Program-made: the position numbers and the translations under genes | Part shown: piece after piece, positions 8,603 to 16,600 of the stretch | Position numbering within the stretch: the first letter of the stretch is position 1 | How the letters are laid out: every line of letters starts with the position of its first letter | The notes under the pieces: model-generated | What the model was told of the DNA's origin: nothing | Databases searched by the model: none | What the model saw: only the letters and a program-made list of their open reading frames with translations | Source of the DNA: Zoogloeaceae bacterium | GTDB lineage: Bacteria; Pseudomonadota; Gammaproteobacteria; Burkholderiales; Rhodocyclaceae | Assembly: GCA_031287525.1 (NCBI GenBank) | Contig: JAITSU010000077.1 | Coordinates: forward strand, 1 to 37,769 | DNA length: 37,769 bases | Direction of reading: 5' to 3'

Positions 8603-11185
8603 TCAAACCTGCAAGGCGGCGAGCAAATCCTTTTCCAGTTTCAGGCGGAGCGCGGTTTTATCCAGACCGTAGCCCGCAATCAAAAAGGTGTCTTCGGCGC
8701 GTTCGCCCAGCGTGGAGATGCGGGCGGCATTGATGGTGACGCCGTGCCGCGCCAGCACGGCGGCAATGTGAAAGAGCAGACCGGGGCGATCGGCGGCGAC
8801 GATGGAAAGCACCTGTTGCGCCTCGCGTTCGTCGGGGCGGATGTGCACTTCCGGCGTCATCGGAAAATGCCTGACCTGCCGCGAGAGCCGCCCGCCGCCC
8901 GGCGCTTCGGCGGGTACGCCCTGTTCCAGCAGACGGGAGAGTTCGGTTTCGATGAAGGCAATCATGTCGCGGTCATCGGCATTGTCGGCGACATTTAACA
9001 AAATGAAGCTGTCGAGCGCGTAGCCGTGGCGGGTGGTGTGAATTTTGGCATCGACGACGCTGTAACCGGCGCGGGCGAAAAATCCCGCCATCCGCAAAAA
9101 CAAATCCGGCCCGTCGCCGGTGTAGGCCATGACCTGCAAACCGCCGCCGGGATGGACGCGCGCCTTGACCACGGGCTTGTCGATGTTGATGCGGTAATAC
9201 AGGGCGCGGGTATGCCAGGCGATTTCTTCGGCGGTGTGGCGCAGAAAATAAACCGTGTCAAACTGCTTCCAGAGGCGCTCGTGCACGGTGTCGGAAAGGG
9301 CGAAATAGCGCAAGAGGCGCAACGCTTCGGCTTGCCGTTCCTGAATGATGCCCTGCGGTTTTTGCGGCGCGTCGGCTTGCAGATAATTCAGGGTGAGGCG
9401 GTAGAGGTCTTCCAGCAGCTTCGCCTTCCAGTTGTTCCACACCTTCGGGCTGGTGCCGCGAATGTCGGAAACGGTGAGCAGATAGAGCGCCGTCAGGTGG
9501 CGGGTGTCTTTGACCCGCCTGGCGAAGGCGGCGATGACATCGGGGTCGGTGATGTCTTCCTTCTGCGCGACCTGCGACATGTGCAGATGCTCGCCGACCA
9601 GCCAGACGATGAGTTCCGCGTCTTCTGCGGCAACCTCGTGTTGCGCGCAGAATTCGCGGGCGTCTTCCATGCCCAGAATGGAGTGGTCGCCGCCGCGCCC
9701 CTTGGCAATGTCATGGAACAGCGCGGCGACGTAGAGCGCCCACGGGCGGGCGAAGGCATTATGCAAGCGGCTGCAATAGGGATACTCGTGCGCGAATTCT
9801 TCCACCGCGAAGCGGCGCAGATTCCGCATGACTTGCAGAATATGCTGGTCGACGGTGTAGACGTGAAACAGGTCGTGCTGCATCTGCCCGACAATTTTGC
9901 CGAAGGCGGGCAGGTATGCGCCCAGGATGTCGTACTGGTTCATGCGCCGGAATTCATGCACCACGCCCTGCGGACTCTGGAAGAGCGAGAGGAAACGGCG
10001 GCGGTTTTCCGGTGACAGCCGGAAGGCGGGCGTAATCAGGACGCGGCCGCGCCACAAGGCGCGCAGGGTGCGCGCCGTCATGCCGCGCAATTCCGGTCGC
10101 TGTTGCAAGTGCCAGAAGGCGTCCAGCAAGGCGGGCGGATGTTCGTCAAACACGCTCTCGCGCGTTATATCGAGAAAGTCACCCGCAATCTGGAACCACT
10201 CATTCAAGGGCTGCGCTGGCGCAAACACCGAAGGAATCAGCTCGACGGCGAGGTTTTGCAGAATCAGGGTATTCAGTTGCGTCACCCGTTTGGCATTGCG
10301 GTAATAGGTCTGCATCAGGAGTTCGGAAGGGCGGCGGGCGTCATCCTCGGCGGCGACGATGCCCATGACCTTCGCCAAGGCTTCCTGATGATCGAACAGC
10401 AGCTTGTCCTCGCGCCGGTTGGTGAGCAGATGCAGGCGAATCCGCAGGTTTTGCAGGTAAAGCTCGCATTGTTGCAACTGCACGTAACCATCCTGCCACG
10501 CCAGCCCGCGCTCTTTCAAGGTCTGCCAGTCGCCGCCATAACCCGCCGCCTTCGCAATCCAGAGAATCGTGTGCAGGTCGCGCAGCCCGCCGGGGCTTTC
10601 CTTGCAATTCGGTTCGAGGTTGTAGGGCGTGTCTTGATAGCGTTGATAACGCGCTTCCTGTTCCAGCCGTTTGGCAGTGAAAAACGCCGGTATATCGAGG
10701 CTGGCGCGGAATGTCTGCTGAAATTCCGCGAACAACGCCGCGTCGCCAATCAGGTGGCGGCTTTCCAGCAAGGCCGTCTGGATGGTGATGTCATTGGCGG
10801 CTTCCTGCACACACTCCGCCACCGTCCGCACGCTATGTCCGACTTCCAGCCCGATGTCCCAAAACAGTCCGACAAGGCGCGAGAGTTTTTCCCGCAAACC
10901 CGTGTCTTCCGGGCATGAAAGCAAAATCAGCAGGTCGACGTCCGAACCGGGATACAACTCGCCGCGCCCGTAACCGCCGACGGCGGCGAGGGTCATTTGC
11001 GGCGGAAAATCCATTTGTCGCCAGAGTTGTTGCAACACACCGTCGACCAGTGTCGCGTGGCGGGTCAAATACAGCGGCGCGTTTGGCGTTTCCGCGTAAT
11101 CCTGCGCCAGCGCCTTGCGTCCGGCGCGCAATTTTTCGCGCAGGGTTTTGGCGAAGGCTTGCAGGTCATCCGCGCCCTCCGTCAT
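8603..11185 (-). CDS. glnD: bifunctional PII uridylyltransferase/uridylyl-removing enzyme
   Basis: GlnD senses glutamine and adds or removes UMP on PII proteins, thereby setting glutamine synthetase activity and NtrC signalling. The nucleotidyltransferase motif [15 protein letters not shown] lies near residues 70-85, the HD hydrolase motif [12 protein letters not shown] near residue 491, and two C-terminal ACT domains (around [20 protein letters not shown] and [20 protein letters not shown]) bind glutamine. The 860 residues match the family. I choose ATG 11183-11185 (GGGAG upstream) rather than an in-frame start at 11221, because it leaves a 2-base gap after the map stop codon, typical of an operon. 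Confidence 0.96.
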   Translation of the reverse strand: MTEGADDLQAFAKTLREKLRAGRKALAQDYAETPNAPLYLTRHATLVDGVLQQLWRQMDFPPQMTLAAVGGYGRGELYPGSDVDLLILLSCPEDTGLREKLSRLVGLFWDIGLEVGHSVRTVAECVQEAANDITIQTALLESRHLIGDAALFAEFQQTFRASLDIPAFFTAKRLEQEARYQRYQDTPYNLEPNCKESPGGLRDLHTILWIAKAAGYGGDWQTLKERGLAWQDGYVQLQQCELYLQNLRIRLHLLTNRREDKLLFDHQEALAKVMGIVAAEDDARRPSELLMQTYYRNAKRVTQLNTLILQNLAVELIPSVFAPAQPLNEWFQIAGDFLDITRESVFDEHPPALLDAFWHLQQRPELRGMTARTLRALWRGRVLITPAFRLSPENRRRFLSLFQSPQGVVHEFRRMNQYDILGAYLPAFGKIVGQMQHDLFHVYTVDQHILQVMRNLRRFAVEEFAHEYPYCSRLHNAFARPWALYVAALFHDIAKGRGGDHSILGMEDAREFCAQHEVAAEDAELIVWLVGEHLHMSQVAQKEDITDPDVIAAFARRVKDTRHLTALYLLTVSDIRGTSPKVWNNWKAKLLEDLYRLTLNYLQADAPQKPQGIIQERQAEALRLLRYFALSDTVHERLWKQFDTVYFLRHTAEEIAWHTRALYYRINIDKPVVKARVHPGGGLQVMAYTGDGPDLFLRMAGFFARAGYSVVDAKIHTTRHGYALDSFILLNVADNADDRDMIAFIETELSRLLEQGVPAEAPGGGRLSRQVRHFPMTPEVHIRPDEREAQQVLSIVAADRPGLLFHIAAVLARHGVTINAARISTLGERAEDTFLIAGYGLDKTALRLKLEKDLLAALQV

Positions 11186-11187
11186 GT

Positions 11188-11994
11188 TCAAACTCCCATG
11201 CCCGCCGGAGCGGGCGGGCAACCCGCCGACACGGTGAGCACTTCGACGCCGGTTTCCGTAACCAGTACCGTGTGTTCATATTGGGCGGACAGGCTGCGGT
11301 CTTTGGTGGTGATTGTCCAGCCATCCGGCATCTGGCGAATCGCCGCCTTGCCCGCGTTGATCATCGGCTCGATGGTGAAAATCATCCCCGGCTTCAATTC
11401 CGGCCCTGTGCCCGCCCGCCCGTAATGCAACACCTGCGGGTCTTCGTGGAAATCCCGCCCGACGCCATGCCCGCAAAATTCGCGCACCACCGAGAACCCG
11501 TTTTTCTCCGCGTGTTTCTGAATGACCGCGCCAATGTCGCCCAGATGCCCGCCCGGTCGCACCGCCTGAATCCCCAGCCACATACATTCAAAGGTGACTT
11601 CGCAGAGCCGCTTCGCCTGAATGGACGGCGCGCCGAGCAGAAACATGCGGCTGGTGTCGCCGTGAAAGCCGTCCTTCGTGATGACCGTGACATCGAGATT
11701 GACAATATCGCCCTCTTTCAAGGCGCGGTCATTGGGGATGCCGTGGCAAATCTGGTGATTGATGGAGGCGCAGATGGCGGCAGGGTAAGGCGCGTAGCCC
11801 GGCGGCGCGTAATTCAGACAGGCCGATTTCGTACCCTGCACGTTCTGCATGTAATCCAGGCAGAGCCGGTCAATTTCCAGCGTGGTCACGCCAACCTTGA
11901 CGAAAGGCGTGATGTAATCCAGCACTTCCGCGCCCAGCCGACAGGCGACGCGCATTTTTTCGATGTCTTCCGGGGTCTTGATGATGATGTTCAT
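11188..11994 (-). CDS. map: methionine aminopeptidase, type I
   Basis: MetAP removes the N-terminal methionine of new proteins using a dinuclear metal centre. The ligands are visible in order: Asp in [15 protein letters not shown], the second Asp in GDTSRMF, His in [12 protein letters not shown], Glu in FTIEPMIN and Glu in [11 protein letters not shown]. The substrate-side His is in [11 protein letters not shown] start at ATG 11992-11994 ([15 protein letters not shown], a typical family start); a frame open to 12105 would add 37 residues of low quality that run through a heptamer repeat. The 268 residues are standard. Next gene glnD follows after 2 bases, so the two are co-transcribed. In many proteobacteria map precedes glnD, usually downstream of rpsB, which is not here. 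Confidence 0.95.
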   Translation of the reverse strand: MNIIIKTPEDIEKMRVACRLGAEVLDYITPFVKVGVTTLEIDRLCLDYMQNVQGTKSACLNYAPPGYAPYPAAICASINHQICHGIPNDRALKEGDIVNLDVTVITKDGFHGDTSRMFLLGAPSIQAKRLCEVTFECMWLGIQAVRPGGHLGDIGAVIQKHAEKNGFSVVREFCGHGVGRDFHEDPQVLHYGRAGTGPELKPGMIFTIEPMINAGKAAIRQMPDGWTITTKDRSLSAQYEHTVLVTETGVEVLTVSAGCPPAPAGMGV

Positions 11995-12032
11995 GCTTTT
12001 TGGGGAATGAAGCCAAATAAAGGAGAAGGATA

Positions 12033-12060
12033 GCAGAGGACGCAGGGCAGGGGACAGAAG
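12033..12060. repeat. heptamer array C
   Basis: Four contiguous 7-base units GCAGAGG, ACGCAGG, GCAGGGG, ACAGAAG lie in the divergent spacer between map and the macrodomain gene. A 7-base inverted pair (GTTTTGC 12064-12070 / GCAAAAC 12079-12085) follows immediately. Confidence 0.6.
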
Positions 12061-12136
12061 ACCGTTTTGCAGGAGGACGCAAAACCGCTGACGGGGGATG
12101 GTCATGGTCTCCGCGAAAACTGCCCGCGATACGCCC

Positions 12137-12142
12137 TATAAT
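12137..12142 (+). promoter_or_regulatory. candidate -10 box for the macrodomain gene
   Basis: A perfect TATAAT stands 33 bases before the ATG at 12175, in the context CCTATAATCCCGC. No good -35 hexamer is seen at the normal distance. Very similar contexts precede yggX and fabI. Confidence 0.4.
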
Positions 12143-12174
12143 CCCGCTATTCCGATCCCCGATGAGCCGTTCTG

Positions 12175-12669
12175 ATGGTTGAGACAACAATTCGTGTCGT
12201 GGAAGGTGATTTGCTGGCGCAGCCGGTGGCCGTGATTGTGAACGCCTGGAATCGCAACATCATCCCCTGGTGGCTATTGCTGCCGCAGGGCGTTTCCGGC
12301 GCCATCAAGCGGCGGGGCGGCTATGCGCCGTTTCGGGAGCTTGCCCGGCACGGGGCGATTCCCCTGGGCGGCGCGGCGCATACCACGGCGGGACGGTTGC
12401 CGTTTCGGGGCATTATTCATGTTGCCGGAATCAATATGTTCTGGTTCGCTACAGAAAAGTCGATTCGCCTGTCGGTGCGCTCGGCGCTCAAACTGGCGGC
12501 GGAGAAGGGCTATCACACCATCGCCTTCCCCTTGATTGGCGCGGGCACAGGTGGCGCGGAACGGGAGAAAACGCTGGCGCTGATGCGCGCGGAAATGAGT
12601 GAATCCGGTTTTGCGGGCGAGGTGATCATTGTCGTGTTCAAGCGACAAACGGACGACGCGGCATCATGA
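12175..12669 (+). CDS. macrodomain (ADP-ribose-binding) protein, 164 aa
   Basis: Macrodomains bind ADP-ribose and relatives, and many hydrolyse O-acetyl-ADP-ribose or remove ADP-ribose from proteins. The N-terminal VVEGDLLAQPVAVIVNAWN corresponds to the family's I-x-GDI-x5-DAIVNAAN region, followed by a glycine-rich GVSGAIKRRGG loop, LGGAAHTTAG, IIHVAG and the diphosphate loop PLIGAGTGG. The usual NAAN is changed to NAWN and the segment IIPWWLLLPQG is unusually hydrophobic, so activity and ligand are uncertain. It overlaps the next small membrane gene by ATGA and faces the NadM-Nudix gene, whose product class handles ADP-ribose. Confidence 0.88.
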   Translation: MVETTIRVVEGDLLAQPVAVIVNAWNRNIIPWWLLLPQGVSGAIKRRGGYAPFRELARHGAIPLGGAAHTTAGRLPFRGIIHVAGINMFWFATEKSIRLSVRSALKLAAEKGYHTIAFPLIGAGTGGAEREKTLALMRAEMSESGFAGEVIIVVFKRQTDDAAS

Positions 12670-12914
12670 ATTGGGTTTGGGCTGCGCTTGGAGCATTGGG
12701 CTTTGTTTTGCTGATGTTGGCTTACGAGTTAATTGTTCAATTAGTATTTGGTCCCATATTTTTTGGTGTCGGCTGGGGCTTTTTGCGTCTGATAACTTTT
12801 GGTCGCTACCCGCCTGAAAATGGCGAATACAATGTGGAGGGTGTTGTGGTTGCAGGTTTTTTCGTACTAACAGTAATCGCGGTCATTGCTTATTTTCTCG
12901 GTTTCATCGCATAA
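12666..12914 (+). CDS. small two-helix membrane protein, 82 aa
   Basis: The start ATG overlaps the macrodomain stop codon (ATGA), which argues that it is translated by coupling. Two or three hydrophobic segments are visible: residues about 3-35 (ALGALGFVLLMLAYELIVQL then FGPIFFGVGWGFL) and 61-81. The middle is a short polar loop with RYPPENGEYNVEG. Composition is more AT-rich than neighbours. The family is unknown to me; its linkage suggests a membrane partner of the macrodomain protein, which is an inference from position only. Confidence 0.75.
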   Translation: MNWVWAALGALGFVLLMLAYELIVQLVFGPIFFGVGWGFLRLITFGRYPPENGEYNVEGVVVAGFFVLTVIAVIAYFLGFIA

Positions 12915-12973
12915 CCTTCTGCGCGGCGGGTATCTTTGGCATCAATTTACTGGAAATGACCCCCTGCCGGATT

Positions 12974-14047
12974 TCACAAGGGAGCGGAAACATTGAGAAA
13001 ATGATCAAGAATATGAAAATGGTCTTCAAACATCCGCGTTTCCAGCGCGGCGAGTTCGGCAAGCGGAATCCAGCGCGCGTGGGCGGCGTCGTCCGCGCCT
13101 TGAACTTCGGGCAGCGTTTCCGAATCCCCCAAATCAAACCAGTGCGCGTGCGTGATGATGCGAGCGCGCTGGCTGCGGTCAGGATGGTCGAAGACGGCGA
13201 CGCCGCGCAGGGCGGTTTCCGGTACGTCCAATCCGGTTTCCTCTTTCAGTTCCCGCAACGCCCCGCGCAGCAACCGTTCCCGACCTTCGAGAAAACCGCC
13301 GGGCAACGCCCAAAGCCCCTGCCCCGGCGGGTTGCCGCGCTGAATCAGCAACACATGGTTTGCCGCCGTCACCACCGCGTCCACGGTGACGAAAATACCA
13401 TTGCCCCAACGTTGCCGGTATTGCTGGATGGCCTGCCAGTCGACGCGGAGGGCGGCATAGTCCGCAGATTGCGACCAGTCTTGCAGAAAACGGGCGACGG
13501 AATCCGGCAACAAGGCGGCGAGCGCGTTCGTCAAACCGTCCGCAAAATAAAGCTGGCGCGCGCGGCTTGCGTCGATGTCGCCCTGTCGCTCAAGCGCGTG
13601 AAACGCCCAATGCGGAAACAGGTTCAGATAATAGGTGGAAGCATCCTTGTCAAAACCCGCCAGCACGACGCGCTTTGCAGCCTCGCCCGCGACCTCGCGC
13701 ACCCCCTTCTCCACCGCCGCCGCCCAATGCCGGTCATCGTAATAATCCCGCACCGGCACAAACGCCACCCGCAAAGTGGGGGGAGCATCCTGCTCCCCAT
13801 GTTCACACGGGGAGCAGGATGCTCCCCCCACTCTTTCAGCAGACAGCGTATCGGCAATCATCGCCGCCCGCTCTTCCCAGAAAAACGGATTCTTCGGTGT
13901 GCGCGCCTGATGCGCCGAACCCAACACCACCAGCACCCGCGCCGCCAGCGTCAAAGCCTGCCGCAACACTGCGGCGTGAGCGTTGTGGAAGGGTTGAAAG
14001 CGCCCGATCAGGACGGCGATGTCGTAGTCAGGCATGGCGGTTGGCAT
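12974..14047 (-). CDS. nadM: bifunctional NMN adenylyltransferase / Nudix hydrolase
   Basis: The N domain joins nicotinamide mononucleotide and ATP to NAD: GRFQPFHNAH (residues 15-24) is the nucleotidyltransferase motif, and SxxxRTPKNPFFWEER and VPVRDYYDDRHW also fit. The C domain carries a complete Nudix box (residues 251-273, GGFLEGRERLLRGALREL then KEETGL), which in NadM-Nudix fusions is described as an ADP-ribose pyrophosphatase. ATG 14045-14047 has AGGGA about 8 bases upstream. Odd: residues about 73-92 (VGGASCSPCEHGEQDAPPT) are encoded by a perfect long palindrome, inserted in frame between the adenylyltransferase motifs. nadE lies 79 bp upstream on the same strand, so both last steps of NAD synthesis sit together. 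Confidence 0.93.
   Translation of the reverse strand: MPTAMPDYDIAVLIGRFQPFHNAHAAVLRQALTLAARVLVVLGSAHQARTPKNPFFWEERAAMIADTLSAERVGGASCSPCEHGEQDAPPTLRVAFVPVRDYYDDRHWAAAVEKGVREVAGEAAKRVVLAGFDKDASTYYLNLFPHWAFHALERQGDIDASRARQLYFADGLTNALAALLPDSVARFLQDWSQSADYAALRVDWQAIQQYRQRWGNGIFVTVDAVVTAANHVLLIQRGNPPGQGLWALPGGFLEGRERLLRGALRELKEETGLDVPETALRGVAVFDHPDRSQRARIITHAHWFDLGDSETLPEVQGADDAAHARWIPLAELAALETRMFEDHFHILDHFLNVSAPL
13776..13831. repeat. in-frame palindromic element inside nadM
   Basis: Arms 13776-13798 and 13809-13831 are perfect inverses (23 of 23) around a 10-base loop. Each arm itself contains GGAGCA-TCC-TGCTCC, a smaller palindrome. The same core occurs at 25729-25753 and 25933-25957 outside genes. 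The reading frame of nadM stays open across it. Confidence 0.95.
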
Positions 14048-14126
14048 GATGTTTCCCTGCTTTCTGGTGACTTCATTTTGCTCGTGAGGGCGGCGTTACT
14101 TACCCGCTCCCCTCGTGGTCATGACT

Positions 14127-15830
14127 TTACTCATACTTCGCCGCAATCGGCATCTGCCGTCCGCTGCCGAACGCCAGCGGGCGCAGGTGCAGGATGGGCG
14201 GCGCCTGGCGGCGTTTGTATTCGTTTTTGTGAATCATGCGGCGGATGCGCTCGACCATCGCCTTGCCTTCCTCGTCGGCGGTGAGGCGTTGGTAGTCGGC
14301 GCGCACCTGTTCGCGTTCTTCCGCGGAGAGGCGCTCGCCTTCAATCAACACTTTGAGAATGGTGTCGAGCGCCGGATAGGGCGGCAGGCTGTCGGTGTCT
14401 TTCTGGTTCGGCGCGAGTTCGGCGGAGGGCGGTTTGTCGATGATGGCATGGGGAATCAGCTCGCGTCCGGCGACTTCGTTCAAGTGGCGCGAGAGGGCGA
14501 AGACTTCTGTTTTGTAGAGATCGCCAATCAGCCCCAAACCGCCGTTGGTGTCGCCGTACAACGTGCAGTAGCCGACGGAAATTTCGCTCTTGTTGCCGGT
14601 GGTGAGCAAGAGGTTGCCGAAGTGGTTGGAGTATTCCATCAGCACCGTGCCGCGCGCGCGGGCTTGCAGATTTTCCAGCGCGAGACCTTGCAGGGGCAAG
14701 CCGAAAGCGTCGGCAAAGCCCTGCTCGTAAGCGGCGACCAGATCGCGGATGGGATGCGTGTACAGGCGCACGCCCAGATTGGCGCAGAGGGCGACGGAAT
14801 CCTCCACGCTGCCCACGCTGGAAAAACGCGAGGGCAAGGTGATGGCGGTGACGTTCTCCGCCCCTAGCGATTCGGCTGCCAACGCCAAAGTCAGGGCGCT
14901 GTCGATGCCGCCGGATGAACCGACCACGGCGCGTTTGAAGCCGCAGCGACGGGCGTAATCACGGAGTCCCAACACAATCTGGCGATGGTAAAAATCCATC
15001 ACCGACAACCCCTCGACGGATACGCTCGCAAGTTTCTGCCCTGCGGCGTCCAAAAACGCGCCGCCCGCAAAAGTGAGCGTCACCACCGCCTCGGCAAAAC
15101 GCGCCGCCTCAAAGACCACGCCCGCTTGCGGCGTGACCGCGAAAGACGCGCCGTCGAACACCAGTTGGTCATGCCCGCCCACCTGATTGACATAGAGCAA
15201 GGGCAGATTGTGACGACGACTGGCGGCGGAGAGCAGCGCGTGCCGCTGCCCGCGCTTGCCGATGTCGGAGGGGCTGGCGTTTAAGGTGACGACAAAATCG
15301 GGCGCGGCAGCCGCCATCTGTGTGAAGGGATTGACCGGATAATCGCGCCCCGCGTCGTTCCAGGCATCTTCGCAAATCATGAAGCCGATGGTCGTGTCGC
15401 CCAGGGTCAGAATCGGCGCAATTTCCTGCCCCGGCTCGAAATAGCGGCGTTCCCGAAAAATGTTGTAGGTCGGTAAAAGTTGTTTGGCATAGCGCAAAAC
15501 CACCTGCCCGTCGACGACCACCAGCAAGCCGTTTTCCAACGCCTTGCCCGCTCCCGCGCGCGTCAGCGGCGCGCCGACCACCCAATGCAAGCCAGGCGTG
15601 GCGCGGCTCGCCGCCAGCAATTCGGCAAGCGCGGCTTCGACGCGGGCAAGAAAATCCGCCTCGGTAAGCAGATCGCCGGGCGGATAGCCCGTGAGCGCGA
15701 GTTCCGAAAACACCACCATCGCCGCCCCATCCGCCGCCGCCTTGCGGGCGGCATTCGTCATCATGGCAAGATTGCCGGAGAGGTCGCCTACCGTGAAATT
15801 GAGTTGGGCGAGGGTGATTTTGAGGGTCAT
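14127..15830 (-). CDS. nadE: glutamine-dependent NAD+ synthetase, 567 aa
   Basis: It amidates nicotinic acid adenine dinucleotide to NAD, using ammonia from glutamine. The N-terminal nitrilase-type glutaminase has the triad Glu43 (FSELALTGYPPGD), Lys116 (RYAKQLLPTYNIF) and Cys153 (GFMICEDAWNDAG). The synthetase domain has the ATP pyrophosphatase P-loop VVGSSGGIDSALT (residues about 302-314) and the LTTGNKSEISVGYCTLYGD region. Length fits the ~540-570 residue glutamine-dependent class. The ATG is only 2 bases after the parE stop, without a clear ribosome site, so translation may be coupled to the toxin-antitoxin genes. nadM follows. Confidence 0.96.
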   Translation of the reverse strand: MTLKITLAQLNFTVGDLSGNLAMMTNAARKAAADGAAMVVFSELALTGYPPGDLLTEADFLARVEAALAELLAASRATPGLHWVVGAPLTRAGAGKALENGLLVVVDGQVVLRYAKQLLPTYNIFRERRYFEPGQEIAPILTLGDTTIGFMICEDAWNDAGRDYPVNPFTQMAAAAPDFVVTLNASPSDIGKRGQRHALLSAASRRHNLPLLYVNQVGGHDQLVFDGASFAVTPQAGVVFEAARFAEAVVTLTFAGGAFLDAAGQKLASVSVEGLSVMDFYHRQIVLGLRDYARRCGFKRAVVGSSGGIDSALTLALAAESLGAENVTAITLPSRFSSVGSVEDSVALCANLGVRLYTHPIRDLVAAYEQGFADAFGLPLQGLALENLQARARGTVLMEYSNHFGNLLLTTGNKSEISVGYCTLYGDTNGGLGLIGDLYKTEVFALSRHLNEVAGRELIPHAIIDKPPSAELAPNQKDTDSLPPYPALDTILKVLIEGERLSAEEREQVRADYQRLTADEEGKAMVERIRRMIHKNEYKRRQAPPILHLRPLAFGSGRQMPIAAKYE

Positions 15831-15832
15831 GG

Positions 15833-16177
15833 TTAAAAGTCTTCGGGCGACATAAGTGGCAACAGCGCGCTACGAAAATCCATGCTGTCATGCAGAATAC
15901 GCAATACATCCACGGCATCTGCGCGGGTTGCAACAATAAAGTGGCGTCCCTTGCGTTTCTGGCGCGCGACATGCAGCGTATGAACGCCAACTGCAATTTC
16001 GTTTCGCGCCTTCGCGCCAATGGCTTGTTCGCCTTCTTCACATAGCGCGTCAAGCGCCAGTTTCAAGGTTTCGGCATAAATTCTGGCTTGTTGCTCGCCG
16101 AAATGTTTTTTCGTCCAGCGGACAATGTGCGCCATGTCCTGACGGGCTTGTGCGGTGAATCGCAATTTTCGTGACAT
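15833..16177 (-). CDS. parE: ParE/RelE-superfamily toxin, 114 aa
   Basis: The protein has the ParE pattern: N-terminal FTAQARQDMAHIVRWTKKHFG helix pair, a central RNEIAVGVHTLHV strand region and the C-terminal VDVLRILHDSMDF motif. ParE toxins block DNA gyrase and are held inactive by ParD. The gene starts one base after the parD stop (TGA-C-ATG), the usual operon arrangement with antitoxin first. About 15 residues longer than common ParE proteins, with a short tail. The target is inferred from the family, not visible. The nadE gene follows after 2 bases, which is an unusual neighbour. Confidence 0.88.
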   Translation of the reverse strand: MSRKLRFTAQARQDMAHIVRWTKKHFGEQQARIYAETLKLALDALCEEGEQAIGAKARNEIAVGVHTLHVARQKRKGRHFIVATRADAVDVLRILHDSMDFRSALLPLMSPEDF

Positions 16178-16178
16178 G

Positions 16179-16460
16179 TCAGCGATGCGCCAACGCTTCT
16201 TCGGTCACATTCTGGACAAAAGCGGTCAAGGCTTCCGCCGAGTCAATCACTTCGTAACGTCCGGCGGTGATGTCTTCCATGCCTGACGCCACCGCCTCGC
16301 GCAAGACCTGCAAGCGTTTTTCGGCTTCGCGTTCGCGGTCTTCAATCAGGCGCAAACCTTCGCGCAATATTTCGCTCGCGTTCTGGTAACGCCCTGTTGC
16401 CACCAGATGCTCCACAAAAGATGCCTGATGCGTGGTCAGTACGACATTGCGGGTGGGCAT
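16179..16460 (-). CDS. parD: ParD-family antitoxin, 93 aa
   Basis: The N-terminal NVVLTTHQASFVEHLVATGRYQNASEILREGLRLIEDRE region is the ribbon-helix-helix DNA-binding and dimerisation domain of ParD/CopG antitoxins; the C-terminal part (VIDSAEALTAFVQNVTEEAL) would wrap the toxin. I start at ATG 16458-16460 because GGAG lies about 8 bases upstream; an ATG 4 codons earlier would place the ribosome site inside the gene. Such antitoxins repress their own promoter, so the 140-bp spacer to priA should contain the operator, though I cannot point to it. Confidence 0.88.
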   Translation of the reverse strand: MPTRNVVLTTHQASFVEHLVATGRYQNASEILREGLRLIEDREREAEKRLQVLREAVASGMEDITAGRYEVIDSAEALTAFVQNVTEEALAHR

Positions 16461-16600
16461 GATTTTCTCCATGAGAAAACAGACTGGCAGATTGTGCCAT
16501 GTTCAGGAGCAGAAGGGTAACAGTACGTGTTTTGCCGAATCGCAATGGGTTGCAGGAAATCTGCTGACGGCGGCGCGTTTGGAGCGCGCGCTCTACCTTT

